Shown here: piece by piece, positions 11,188 to 22,900 of the stretch
Layout of the letters: each line of letters starts with the position of its first letter
Numbering within the stretch: the first letter of the stretch is position 1
Assembly (NCBI GenBank): GCA_037783415.1
Contig: JAZGTN010000003.1
Coordinates: 4,068,501-4,132,500, forward strand
DNA: 64,000 nt
Source: Leptasterias polaris
Lineage: Eukaryota > Echinodermata > Asteroidea > Forcipulatida > Asteriidae
Direction: 5' to 3'
Position numbers and translations under genes: made by a program
Notes under the pieces: model-generated
Told to the model about the DNA's origin: nothing
Database searches by the model: none
Seen by the model: only the letters and a program-made list of their open reading frames with translations

Positions 11188-14100
11188 GTAAGTAAAAACT
11201 ATTTTTACGATAGATTGAATGGGCTAAATTTTCCAGGCACAATTGTTGTTTGAATTTTGCCGGTGACTGTAAAAATACATGTAGAGGTGATTGACAACAC
11301 TTTGAAATAAGGTCCGCAACTTTGTAGATATACAATGTTTGACTCCACAAAAGTACGGAGCGTGTTAGTTCCGAAGAAATGAAAACCAAACAATTTGGAG
11401 GAATATTTGAGGAAATTATTATATTCCATTTATCACATCATTTCAACCAAATTAATTTCACACCAAACGGCTGTTAACTGTATAGCTCAAAACGCCTATT
11501 CCGTATGGCAATGTGCTCATTTAACATGGTATGACTACTCAAAGTACGCAATTTATACTTGCATCGCGGTGAAATTTGTCGCCTAAAATTGTTTGCAACG
11601 ATTTTTAAGTTTTTGGACGTGAATAATGTGCGCATACTGCGTAATTTACAGCATCGCTTATTATTATTTATAATTATACGCACATAATAAAAACACGACA
11701 AAATTCACGACATCGCAAAATAATGTGCGCATAATTGCGATTTGTGCGCTTCGGACCTAACATTTTTATCTAACCCTCAAACGAGGCACCTGTTTTTAGC
11801 TGGCGAGCACGGCTTTCAAATTTTACTCATGGAGAAATGTTGTCAATAGACATTTCCATTGTTGAAAAACAAAGTGCGCCGGTTGGTATGGACGGCCGAA
11901 TGTTGGCAAAACATTCAATCATGTTAAAAATAATTGTGAGCAAATTCAACATTTTCTGTAAAAATTCATGAACTGAAATACCTTCCATGATTGGTTGATT
12001 TGTTTCCAACAAATTCAACACTATTTTTGAATAATTGTGCAACATTGCTACAAACTATGGCTATCTGTTTTGATTTGCAGTTATGGCTTTCCATAGTTTT
12101 CCATCCTCGGTTGGCAAAAACCATTGATCTCCATTATACTCACTATAATGGAGATCAATGGCAAAAACTCGGGCTGTGACGTTGAAATAGAAAGGTCTTT
12201 AGGCCTATACCACACAGTTTATGTTAGGTACACTTTAAAGTGTCGTTGGTTCCATCATTTATAATTATGTAGGTTCCTACAACGTCTCATGAAATTCACA
12301 CACACAGACGTACACGTTTGTAAATCCCGCTTACCGAGGACTTCTCTTTGTTCTCCCATTGTACACAGTTTCACACACACACACACACACACACCCACCC
12401 TTACAGATCCGGTTTGTGGGGTACTGCTATTGTTGTTCTATTATTCCCTTTTCTGAAGAATTCCCTTGTGGGGTCCAATTGTTCCTATTGAAATGACCTT
12501 GTGGGGTCCATTGTTCCATTGTTGTCAGGACCCCACAAGTGCCAATCCGTGCGAACACCCAACCACACACACAATCGTGGACCCTCCTTTGTTCAACTCT
12601 TTGTGATAGCAACCGTGGACCACAAAGCTTTCCTTTGTGATAGCAACCGTGGACCTATTGTCCTCTTTTGTTATAGGCCCCCGGTTTGAATGTGGTTACC
12701 TACTCACACCCACACACACAATCGTGAAACCTCCTTTGTTCAACTCTTTGTGATAGCAACCGTGGACCACAATGCTTTCCTTTGTGATAGCAACCGTGGA
12801 CCTATTGTCCTCTTTTGTTATTGGTCCCCGGTTTGAATGTGGTTACCTACTCACAAACACACCCAGCTTTAACATTATTTGGAAGAACTTGGTGAATTCA
12901 AGATTATTGGTGAAATTTTCCCCCAAAAATATTGTTTGGAAAAGCTGAACATAAAGGTTTCCTTTTTCCGAGGGGCAGATTCTATGGTGGATGGGATATG
13001 AGAGATCCGTAGCTAACCATGGACTCATCTTTGTGGGCAACACCCCCCCCCCCCCCCTTCCTGTAATTGGCGGTTCGTCCGCTGTTGGTTTGGGCCATAA
13101 AAACAAATGAGCCAATACATAATTCACTACCACAAGCTAAAAATTGACATAAACAATTTAAACTTAGTCCAGCCCCTTATATAGGCAGATTGTCGACAAA
13201 TCGACAAATCTGAAGGTTGACAAATCTGGTCGAAAAATTTGAAGGTTTCTATTAAAACATAAGTTAAGTAAACTATGAATATGATATAAGTGTACTATTA
13301 ACTTTACTCTTTTAGATGGGAACACAACCATACAATTGCCAGATGTGTTTATACATTCTGTGGTGCGAATAAAGTCTTCGAATGGCTGCGTTGGAGTCCA
13401 AGGTGGTGCAGTTAGAAGATTCGCCAATGAAGACCGGGTGAGAAAGTTTGTCATACATTAAAGACCCTTTGATCACATTACATAGCCAATTCCCATCAGG
13501 AACTAAAATCACAGGAGGCTCTTGCGGAATGCTAACCCCCTATCGTTTCTTATCTGCACTTTACCTGTTTGAGGTCTGCACATCTGCAGGCCTTCGTTGC
13601 ATTGTTTACTCGCACTTAGTCAGTGATTGCGCAATATCATCAGCAACCTCTTCCCCCTTGTGACGTCATGAATTTTCTAACCAACCAAACGCCCTAGACG
13701 GCCAAATGCTTTCAAGTTTTGCCAAATCCCCAATAATGACCCCTTTTTTGATGCGATATTACATAAATATTGTGAACCCTGAATAAGTTCACTAATTCAT
13801 AAAACAGTAGTTTGATATAATGTCTGTAAGGTATAATGATAATTTATGCTGTCTCAAAAATCACTCTCGTAACACTTTAATGCAATTTTCCAATGGAAAA
13901 TGAGCACCCAGCTAACCCAGGGTCATCTCACGTAAAACTCTATATTAAAGCAGGAGCAGCCATTATTTCCGGGTAAATTGACATTACCGCAGGAGTTTGC
14001 CGGGGTTAGCAAATGAAGTTTTAAAGCCAGCTATTGTGGGAGATTGTTTCTCATGAAGATGATTCCACAGCCTATGGACTTCGAGCAGGTTCTTTGATGG

Positions 14101-15435
14101 ACAACATGATTGTCTGCGAGAAGTTAGAGATGAGGCATTCGGGCAACGGAACACAAGCAGTAAGATCTTAAACTGAACTCGCGATTCTATAGATGTAGAA
14201 TCAGTACAGGCCATCAGTGCATGCTCTTCAGGGGTGGTGTCAAAATGATCAGTCTTCTTAGTGCAGACTACCAGACGAGCTGCCCAGTTTTATTATCTTT
14301 TTGGAGCATCGGTAATTGTTTCTTGGAAAGACCATGCAGGAGAGCATTTCCTGTATCGAGCTTGGTGAACGATCTACTCCGTCGCAGTAGGGGTTAGGTA
14401 TCTCCTCATCTTGGCTATGTTGCTTAGATGTAAGAATGCAGCCCGAAAACTGAAATAATATTTTATGCTCCTCCATGGTCATATAGTTGTCAAAACGAAC
14501 ACCAAGGTTGCAAACATAATTATGTAGATGGTGTGATTAATGCATTACCGATATTTAGGTTTGCAAACTCAACTTCCCTCAACTGCTGGTACGGGCAGAT
14601 CCAAAACAGAACTATCTATCTCCCGGTCTTGACTTCACGCCCAGACTTCAGCAATACAAGCTCCCACGCGGGCATTGGCAGAAGTCAAGCACTCTTGACA
14701 AGGTTTGAAAGCCGGGGTAAAACCTGTAAGTCGTTAGTATAATTAGTGACAACTCAGCCCGTGGTTGCAAATAATGTTAGAAACTGGAGCTGTAGAAAAA
14801 ACATTAGCTGTGGCCACAAAGACTTTTATCAGATGAGGCCTCCTAGCCTGGTTGGACCGACTGGGTTCTATCATGGTGGTTCTTGCATGTTTAATAAGAT
14901 CAGCTGCCGTTAGAAGATTTGAAAATCGCTTGACTTCTGAGCTCTCAGCCATCCCTTGACGGCTAGGCTCTCAGCCATCATGTCCATGTGGAAATTGAAA
15001 AAATCCAACCATCAGCAGACTAAGGGAATAATTATGAGCAGTGCAATTGTGTTGATTCTGCTACAAATTCCTAAACAATGTATGGGGCGAATAGGTTCTT
15101 TTCTGTTTCTTTGTGTGTGGGGGTGAATAGATAACAACAGTTCACACCAACATGATACATCTAATGATATGAAAGCCTATTCTAATGATCATCAATGATT
15201 GCAAAATAATTTATTTTTTCAAAGTCAATTATTAATTGTTCTTATTTCTTTGATCCAGAATCCAGACAATGACCCCACCCTATGGTGTGAAAGCGGGACA
15301 GCTGCGGGATTCCAGTTCAGACATCTCAGCCTTGACCACAGACGTTGCAGTGATACGTCAAACTACTTGAAAGTAGAGCAAAATGGGAACGTCAGCCTCA
15401 GCACTCATGACGGATCGTTTTTTGTAAAATTATAA
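10851..15435 (+). CDS. Gene R: secreted beta-trefoil/FGF-like precursor, 3 exons, 211 aa
   Basis: Complete coding gene: exons 10851-11187, 13316-13437 and 15259-15435, phases 1 and 0, with consensus GT/AG borders. Domains in order: N-terminal tail; signal peptide (about residues 17-33); pro-region; RARR furin-like site (about 73-76); then a mature part of about 135 residues with beta-trefoil character. Visible patterns are TLFNHRYSKFLSVSDSTVQGV, VVRIKSSNGCVGVQ, and FQFRHLS with NYLKVEQNGNVSL. These line up with the FGF order (LY-x-L-x-DG-V-G; VVSIKG-x-YL; F-E-x-YVAL-x-G). The break points after the first strand block and after the YL block are where FGF introns fall; exon 2 exceeds the usual 104 nt by 18, a multiple of 3. 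Seen: a secreted, processed precursor. Inferred: an FGF-like ligand. An IL-1-like or unrelated trefoil is possible. Confidence 0.75.
11847..12198. repeat. Inverted-repeat element, AGACCTTTC-ended family
   Basis: Full copy in gene R intron 1: ends TAGACATTTCC and GAAAGGTCT, interior shared with 1-252 and inverted at 43676-43982. Confidence 0.8.
12372..12857. repeat. CA microsatellite plus two 147-bp tandem copies
   Basis: (CA)n at about 12372-12392. Then a unit starting CACACAATCGTG and containing GTGATAGCAACCGTGGACC twice per unit is present at about 12566 and again 147 bp later. All within intron 1 of gene R. Confidence 0.8.
13316..13437 (+). CDS. Gene R exon 2
   Basis: 122 nt, acceptor ...TTTTAG, donor GTGAGA, phases 1 to 0. 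Encodes DGNTTIQLPD... to RRFANEDR, including the SSNGCVGVQG segment shared with gene L exon 2. Confidence 0.88.
13438..15258. other. Gene R intron 2; unexplained minus-strand open frames
   Basis: No further exon is needed for frame. Minus-strand frames at 13984-14214 (with RVQFKILLLVFR, which faintly recalls LINE RT C-termini), 14258-14482 and 14743-14952 may be fragments of one decayed mobile element. I do not recognise them firmly. Confidence 0.35.
15259..15435 (+). CDS. Gene R exon 3 and stop
   Basis: Acceptor TTTGATCCAG, phase 0; 58 codons then TAA. Encodes NPDNDPTLWCES... to DGSFFVKL, with the C-terminal trefoil-like strand pattern F-x-F, YLKV, NG-x-VSL. Confidence 0.88.
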   Translation, partial: NPDNDPTLWCESGTAAGFQFRHLSLDHRRCSDTSNYLKVEQNGNVSLSTHDGSFFVKL

Positions 15436-15611
15436 ATGAAAACAAATCCTTTTGTAAACAAAATAGCACTGAGAGGTACTGGCGATATGTGAAATAACGG
15501 ATCGATGGCACTGTAACTGTTTTCTATCATAGCGCAACTAAAAACTTAGTAAAATGTAAATTTAGATGCAATTCAATCTTCTGATTGTGATGACTTTTTG
15601 CTTTTTGAAAT

Positions 15612-15621
15612 AATAAATAAA
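15612..15621 (+). terminator. Polyadenylation signals of gene R
   Basis: Two overlapping AATAAA hexamers about 180 nt after the stop, followed by (TATC)n. Confidence 0.6.
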
Positions 15622-15690
15622 CCATTTATCTATCTATCTATTAAAACCACTGGGTAAGAATTGAACCATTTCTGGTTCCTGTGGTGCCTT

Positions 15691-15903
15691 ACCCATTACT
15701 GGGTCAGTGTGACCCGGAATCTGTGTCAAAATGACCCGGGGTCAAACTGACTCAGAATCCGAGCTGGTCAAATTCCAAAACTAGTTTCCAGGTCAATCTG
15801 ACCCATTACTGGGTCAGTGTGACCCGGAATCTGTGTCAAAATGACCCGGGGTCAAACTGACTCAGAATCCGAGCTGGTCAAATTCCAAAACTAGTTTCCG
15901 GGT
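15691..15903. repeat. Two 110-bp tandem copies packed with GGTCA/TGACC half-sites
   Basis: Each copy holds GGTCAGTGTGACC (15702-15714 and 15812-15824), TGACCCGGGGTCA, and further GGTCA or TGACC half-sites. The first motif equals the palindromic estrogen-receptor-type consensus GGTCAnnnTGACC. The copies are practically identical. Location: 260 bp past the end of gene R. Confidence 0.85.
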
Positions 15904-16792
15904 CCCCCGAAGTCCCCCCCAAATTGTGTAGAGATTTCGTCTGAAGTCGCCTTCGTTTGCGGCCATTTGAACTCAACTCCTATAGACAATATATTGTGCT
16001 GCCAATTATTTGAACATCAGCTCGTGAGCATATCCCTCCCCTAAGCACCCCCCCCAAAAAAAAGAAATAATAATAATATTACATACAAAAAATCCCAATA
16101 AAATAACATTAAAAAAAACCAACAAACAAACAAACACACCAACAACCCAACAAACAAACAAACAAACAACCCAACACACAAACAAACAAGCAAACAACAA
16201 ACCAACAAAACACAAGAACAACTCCGTAGATGAACCATAGTTGTTTTACGGCAAAATGTTTTTCAATTAGAGTTTTATTGACATTCAAAGATAATACATT
16301 TTAGAGCATTTTAGTACATTTTGTGTATTAAGTGTTGGGCATTATTTAGAAAGTCACAGTTTGTACTCAACACATTAAATGGATTACAGGTCGGTAGACA
16401 CAAGTTTGCATGATGTTTTTTCCCCATACAAATATTTACATTTTGAAAAAAAGAAGAGAAAAAGAAGAAAAAAGAAAAGAAGAAAAAACCTGAAATGTGA
16501 AACACTAGCTGCAGGTGTCCCTTAATTTCCTTTCGGGACTAACACACCATGTATAGTGTAGATCATGGAACGGAAAGACGCTTGAGGTACAAGTTTACTG
16601 TTTCAGAAAAAAAAAATGGAACAGTTTCCTCAAATCTCCCTAACAGGAGGGCCGAGTTTGTGATGTAGATTATTAATTATTCCATAGAATCTTCCTAAAC
16701 CAGTACCAAAATTCAGCCTTTAATCCTATATACTGCCTGACCATTCAATTTCATTGAAAAAAAAAAAAGCCTGCAATATGACATCACGTTGT
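15904..16792. other. Intergenic with CAAA microsatellite
   Basis: (CAAA)n-type repeat at about 16108-16205. Around 16265-16290 the minus strand has AATAAAACTC, a possible distal polyadenylation signal for SMARCB1. No exon seen. Confidence 0.4.
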
Positions 16793-17084
16793 GATCAAGT
16801 GAGGTTTGCGGATACACCAATCTATCTTTGAGCTGGGCTGGATTTCACAAAGCACTAAGTGAACATATTGCCATAGTGATTGGTATTGTGACATCACACT
16901 TTGCTTAGCAATAAAGATTGATACACAGCCTAAGATCAACCTTATCTCTTTGTGAAATCGGCCCCAGTAGAGTTTTAAGAAAAACTAGTGGCTTCAGTTG
17001 TTAAGCTCTAATAGTGCTTCTCAGAATCACCACAGCTCATTAGAAGAGATTTATTACATGGTGTTTCCGCAAACCTCACTTGAT
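16793..17084. repeat. MITE-like inverted repeat carrying a second element inside
   Basis: Ends GATCAAGTGAGGTTTGCGGA and GTTTCCGCAAACCTCACTTG. Nested within it is the 16833-16966 element. Confidence 0.8.
16833..16966. repeat. Hairpin element, GATTTCACAAAG family
   Basis: Ends GGGCTGGATTTCACAAAG and CTTTGTGAAATCGGCCCC. The same family recurs at 17891-18044. It lies inside the inverted repeat at 16793-17084. Confidence 0.85.
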
Positions 17085-17313
17085 TGTATCTTCACCATGC
17101 AAGGTTTAAAATCCTACCTATCCTGATGTAAATAAATTTGACATACATGTTCAGTGACTATACTGTGCACAGTTGTGCCACCAAACTCAACCTGCACAGT
17201 TGAGTGGTTTATAAACGGTTGGTCAACTCCCTGGAAATTGATTCCAAGCGTAGGAGGGTTAACTACTGAAATGTCAGGCCTGTTTATAGACCCTTTGCAT
17301 TGTTATAGACCCC

Positions 17314-17558
17314 TTGTCGTTGATGTCTAACAATGGAAACAAGCACGCGCTATCCACGGCTCTCAGCCAATGTGAGGACTTTCATTGGCCGCTGTCGTTG
17401 ACGTCAAACAATGGAAACAAGCACGCGCTATCCACGGCTCTCAGCCAATGTTAGGACTTCATTGGCCGCTGTCGTTGATGTCTAACAATGGAAACAAGCA
17501 CGCGCTATCCACGGCTCTCAGCTGCAGCCAATGTTAGGACTTCATTGACCTCAGTGAG
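17314..17558. repeat. Three tandem copies of a 77-bp unit
   Basis: The unit begins TGTCGTTGATGTCTAACAAT and includes AAGCACGCGCTATCCACGGC and CAGCCAATG. Starts near 17314, 17392 and 17469; the third copy has a small GCTGCA insertion. TGACGTCA follows at 17578. Confidence 0.85.
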
Positions 17559-17890
17559 GGCGCTGTTTTGGGATTGTGACGTCATACCCAAGTGACCTGT
17601 TGTTACAGAATTGCTTTGATAGTTCTAAAGGACATCCAAGGCTACACTGTGTACGAGAAACAATTCAATTTAAACAAACATAATATATATACAAATAGGC
17701 CACTACAATTGGTGGGGGGATAGCAGCACAAACTTAAATTGGCTAGCATGAGTATTCAGATAAATAAAACATTACAGTCCGGTTCCTTGTAGTACAAACT
17801 CTGTTAAAACCACTGGTATGGATCCTGCCACAATTTTTGAGCAGTCTACTTTCAGCAGAATGAAGCTTCAAAACTGCTTCAATAAAGTTA

Positions 17891-18044
17891 CCAGGGGTCG
17901 ATTTCACAAAGCACTAAGATTCATCTTATGATGAGTTATCAGTATTACCATAGTGATTTGTATTGTGACATCACTCTTTGCTAAGCAACTGCGATGGATT
18001 TGCAGTTACGATCAATCTTAACTCTTTGTGAAATCGAGCCCTGG
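17891..18044. repeat. Hairpin element, GATTTCACAAAG family
   Basis: Ends CCAGGGGTCGATTTCACAAA and TTTGTGAAATCGAGCCCTGG are complementary. Interior matches the copy at 16833-16966. Confidence 0.88.
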
Positions 18045-18299
18045 TCCCAATAAACTATTTGCGAGTTAGATCTGAATAAGTTTGAATTCTTCAAGGAGGG
18101 TTTTCGAGATTAAAATTTGTCAACACACTTTTATTGATTTCTAATCAATTGTCTTTTGTTTGGTTTGTTTTTTAAGAAGGGCGGGGTCATTAACAAAGTG
18201 TGACCCTAATGTTAAGCAGTAACTTGTGGCTAAGCAAGTTTTTAATGTACCAGACATCATTCAAGCTTAACTCGCAAATGGCTTATTTCATTGGACTGG

Positions 18300-18465
18300 T
18301 ACCTAAACAATGTAATGCTAAGCAAAAATAAACAGGAAACCAGTTACACACAGCACATATAAATTTGTCTTTTAGCTGGTAACCTTATTCTGGTAAGCAA
18401 ACTTGTTTTATGCTTAGCTACTTTGTATGCTTAAGCAGCTCTATGAAATCGGGCACTGGGTCGCT
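18300..18465. repeat. GGGCCC hairpin family, diverged copy, inverted
   Basis: Contains AGCTGGTAACCTTATTCTGG and GCTTAAGCAGCTCTATGAAA followed by a mutated end (TCGGGC). A second partial copy follows to about 18600. Confidence 0.65.
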
Positions 18466-19252
18466 GCTAAGCATAGAAAAATTGCTCAGCACAAACAAAC
18501 CTTGCTTTAATAGCAGAGATAGGTTACCAGCCAGAATAAAATGTGATGTCAATAGTTTGTGCCTGGTCCCCTGCTATATTTTGCTACGAATGAAAAAGAG
18601 CTGCTTGGATGTTACAATATATAATATAAAAAAATGTTTGTGAATTTTCAATCATTTAAAGATGGAATGTTCCATTCAACTCGACTTTGCCTCGAGGGTT
18701 GAAGGAATATTCCATATTACAAATCATGAAAATATTCTTGCCGTTGCACTCAATAAACATTCAGTTTTTCTATACCAATGATATCATGACTCATGTTTCG
18801 GTCGTCTTTACTTTTTAATGTCACTTCACTTTGAACGACCTGAATTTGGAACAGCACATTTTTTGCAGAACAGTTCTAGTAATTTTCAATGCTGATTTAG
18901 GTGAGGAAGCCGTGTGTGTTAAGTTCCTGATTTTAAGATATCCCTTTCATAGAGACTATAGTAGCCGTGAACGGCTCAAACAAAACAACTTTTAGCAAGA
19001 TTTGAGTTTGACCCAGTCCCATTCAACCCCAAAACTTAAAGATATTCTAAATTGACAATCTTCCTTGATATCTCATAAAAACACACTCTCCATTATTAAC
19101 CCAACCCTCCCCAATCCTTCTATATCCTCTTTGCCAACATGAGGGATTCAGAAGGACTGAGGGCCTTAGGCCCAAGTACAGGGATCAGGGATGAGATTTA
19201 ACGCATGTGACAATTCCTGACAAATGGCTTGCAGGCCTGGATTTCCCTCTTA

Positions 19253-19425
19253 TAGACCTTATGCATTGACGTCACCAAGCCGCCATCTTAGAGGTAAACT
19301 GATGATGAAACAATGGAAACGCGCTGATTTGTACGCGTGGCGCACAGGACTGGCCAATGAACATCTTCCTTTTGACCTCTAGGCGAGGGCGTCCTACTCA
19401 AATGACGTCATATGCATAAGGTCTA
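19253..19425. repeat. MITE-like element with TGACGTCA in both ends
   Basis: Ends TAGACCTTATGCATTGACGT and ATGCATAAGGTCTA are complementary; both contain TGACGTCA. Copies at 47751-47924 and 62469-62628 share the interior TTGTACGCGTGGCGCACAGG-like segment. Confidence 0.88.
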
Positions 19426-19861
19426 TTCTAAACCCAGAACCTCCAAGATGTTACAAATCAGAGGTTTACAGAAACTGTGCATCCCCCGGAGTGCAAAACT
19501 ACAGATTTATGGAATATTTGTCTCCCTGTCCTGACTGCTTCACTTCTCCCAAGAAGATTTGAAGGGTCAAAAAGGCTCAGGGAGCAAGGGTTAATACCAC
19601 AACAAACAATGTCTGTGTCTAAATTCATTCTCCAGACATTTTCACTGAAAAGCCTGAACTGATTATCTTGAAAATCACCCGTGTGTTGGCATGTGGCATT
19701 GGGTACAGGAATGCATGGGCTGTTTGGGATTAAAGTTGTGCGAATACTCTAGTAACGGGGTATGCATGACGTATCTGTTCTGAGACACCAATATGGTGAT
19801 TGAATCTTGAGCAGTAGCCCGGTAAGGTTAGGCGAGGTCAGCACAAGGTTGGCTGAACTAG

Positions 19862-19867
19862 TTTATT
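19862..19867 (-). terminator. SMARCB1: Possible SMARCB1 polyadenylation signal
   Basis: AATAAA on the minus strand 32 nt after the stop codon. A longer 3' UTR ending further left (for example near 16.27 kb) is equally possible. Confidence 0.35.
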
Positions 19868-19898
19868 AAATTGACCCTTGATGACCTTTGAATTGACC

Positions 19899-19938
19899 TC
19901 ACCAAGTTGGAGCAGTGTTGGCCAGACGGCGCATTCGC
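19899..19938 (-). CDS. SMARCB1: SMARCB1 exon 8 and stop
   Basis: 40 nt after TTTCTCATCAG. Encodes the last residues [12 protein letters not shown] then TGA, matching the invariant C-terminus of the family. Confidence 0.95.
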
Positions 19939-22900
19939 CTGATGAGAAAAAAAATAAGAAAAAAACCAAAATGGTTAATATTTATCTAAGGACAAACATT
20001 GTTCACTAATGTCATATTTTCTTTAAATACACATCGTAACAAATAAAAAAAGATAAGTGCATTACAGCACTAATAAAATATAAAGGAGATAAACTTGGGG
20101 GAAAAAATGTTAACAATGGGAAAAATACATACATTGTCTGGAGACAAAAATTGTACAATTTAACATAACATTTTCTTTTTACACACCAGAGCAATAAATA
20201 CAACAAAATAGCTGTACTACCACAGAAATAAAATACTAAATGTACATTATAATATTTGGGTCCCTTAATCGTTCATTCCTTAAACAATCTCAGCTCCTTG
20301 GGGAGTATACAGCCTGTGCTGCCAAGTATGTAGTGTACCAAGTTAAATCAATCACAAGAACCATCTCTGCCCTCACAGGTACCCGCCTACCCGGGGTGAA
20401 GAAAAGCAATTATACCTACATTGTGTAGAAGTGTTGTGCCCAGTGAACTTTGATGACTTAGCCATCAGCACCCGAGGCCGTATCTGAATTGGTGGCTACA
20501 GCTATGGCTACAACTGTTGCTAAGGGTGTTGCTAAGGACATAATATACTTCACCGCATGATGAAGCGGGAATCTAGCCGAATCCAAAGCTGTAGCCGCCA
20601 ATTCAGACACAGCCTAAGTCTAATGCACTAGACCGCTGGGCCATGACACGGCACAATGATGTCAGATGTTCGGGTAACAATCGAGCCCTGTCTTGGTATG
20701 AATTCCACACCAGAGGGTGTTATGACTTACCTGGTATTTCGATCTTGATCCCTGATCTTCTTCTCCATCTCAGCATCTGTCAGCGTCTCAAGGAAGGGGC
20801 ACCACTGGTCGGCTTCTCCTTGGTTACGTACCGCAATCTCCACGGTGGGTAGCGGGGATTCACTGAGAATGTGGAGCAATGTAATCAAAAGATTATACAT
20901 CTTAGATTTTTTTTTAACTGAATAATTATAATGATTCCATGAAGAAGAAAAATAGACCCTTATGTCTAATTTATCCCCCAAAAATTACAAATTTATATTG
21001 AAAATTATCTTAAGCCTAAATAAATAAAAAAGCTTAACCTTAAATATCTGTTAAACTTTGTAGTAAGTTTTTTCTCTTTAAGATTCTGGTCTTGTAAAAT
21101 CAATTCTGGTCCAGTGAACATTTTCAGCTGCAAGCCCTGTGGTCTTGTGGGATTTTAACTAAAATTCCAGCCCTGTTGTACATGCAGCACACAGGATGGG
21201 CAAATGAGTAACCTCCTTGTGACCTCTCAGTGTGAGAGCGCCCTACTAATCAAATTACATCATTTGCTTAGGGACTATAAACAAACAGTGATGTTTGTAC
21301 CAAAGAGATATCGCATAAACAAGTTACAATTGTAATTTCATTTTCATTTTAAGTTTAGACAGAAGTAAAGATTGTAAAACAGATTCCAGAATGCTCTGGG
21401 AAGACACAAGAAATACAAATCATCATAATGAATAATGGAAAATCCTAATTCTGGCAAACAATAAGGCACATATCTCCAAACTGGGCAAGCATGAACATTC
21501 CACATGAATAAATAATCTAAAAACATCACATAAAATATTGAGCAAAATGTAGAGGCAAGGCATTTACTCTTGGACAACATTGGTTTTTAGTACATCAGGC
21601 CTTAACCTCTCTAGAAAGATTCACTCTGATCCTTCCTCACTCTCACAAAATATAATACCATAAGGTAACTCAATATACAAACTGTTGAACGCTGATTATA
21701 TTGGTATACCTGATCCCAAGTGAAACAGTCACTTTAATAGCATTCAACATAACAAAAGAAAAAAGTAACACACAAAGATTGTTTTCAAAGGTTTAGGTGG
21801 GAAAGAGAAATGGGTCAAAGGTACAACTCACTGCATTTAAACACAAACATTAACAGAGCACAACAAAATTGTGCTTATCATAATGAGGTTACCAGCCAAA
21901 CTACCATGTCATAAGTACAATGTACCATAAAAATGTGACAAGTTTTTCTATTATGTCTGATCCCATGAAAAGCAGAATCAGTTTACTGGTGCAGTCTTCA
22001 CAGCAACAGAATCAAACAAAACAAGCCGTTTGATTTGACGGGTTTACAATCGGTCACTTCTATTTCGATGACTAACCTGAAAGCATAAGTTCGCTGATGC
22101 CAGCTGAGTTGCCCTCGGATGCTGTAGGCGATGGCAGTTACAAACTCACCGCCCAGGCCCAAGTCGGCGCACAGCTTGAGTGCGTACTCCTCGGGGCTGT
22201 TGTCTTTGCAAGCCATGTCCCATTCAAACTGATCCACCAGGGAGATATTTCCAACGTGAATGTTCAACTAGGAGCCAGACAAGGAATAATAAGACAGTAA
22301 ATGATTAATAGACGTCAAAATTACATCGAGGATAACAAATAATATTTAGTTTTACCCATTCACCGATAAAACACTGTATACTCAGTACTTTCCCAAGTCC
22401 TGAAATTGTTGAGTATACAGTGCTTTACACACACCAGTGTTTGGGTAAAACCACACATTATCCAGCGCAAGATTAGTTTCAGAAATATTTCTGGCAATTT
22501 CTAGGTTGCTAGTTCTAGATTACTTAATCTGATTTGCCAAAACCAGATTAGGAATAACCAGGCAGTACGAAATTAGTTTCAGAAATATTTCTGTCCATTC
22601 CTAGATTACTCAAGGATGAGAGTTGATGTCTGTGAACATTCCTCAAGTGGCTGGGTCCCTCCTTTATTTCAGACCCGGAACCTCCCACATGTTACAATTG
22701 AGGTTTATAGCCTCTGTGCATTACAGGTTTGCAAACAATGTGGACTATATCTCTCTCCCTTTGGTTATTGCTTACTTCTTTCAAGAAAATGTTAATGCTC
22801 AAGGAGATTTTGAGAAAAACCTGAAATCAGGAACAATTCTGAGAAATCACACGCCTGAATACTTATTTGATTTGCTGAACTCACATAAGCTCCATATGAG

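Noticed and set aside
13984..14952. Nested gene in gene R intron 2
   Set aside because: Three separate minus-strand frames with at best faint LINE resemblance; no consistent gene model.
22097..22300. Plus-strand frame over SMARCB1 exon 6
   Set aside because: Antisense shadow of a strongly conserved exon.
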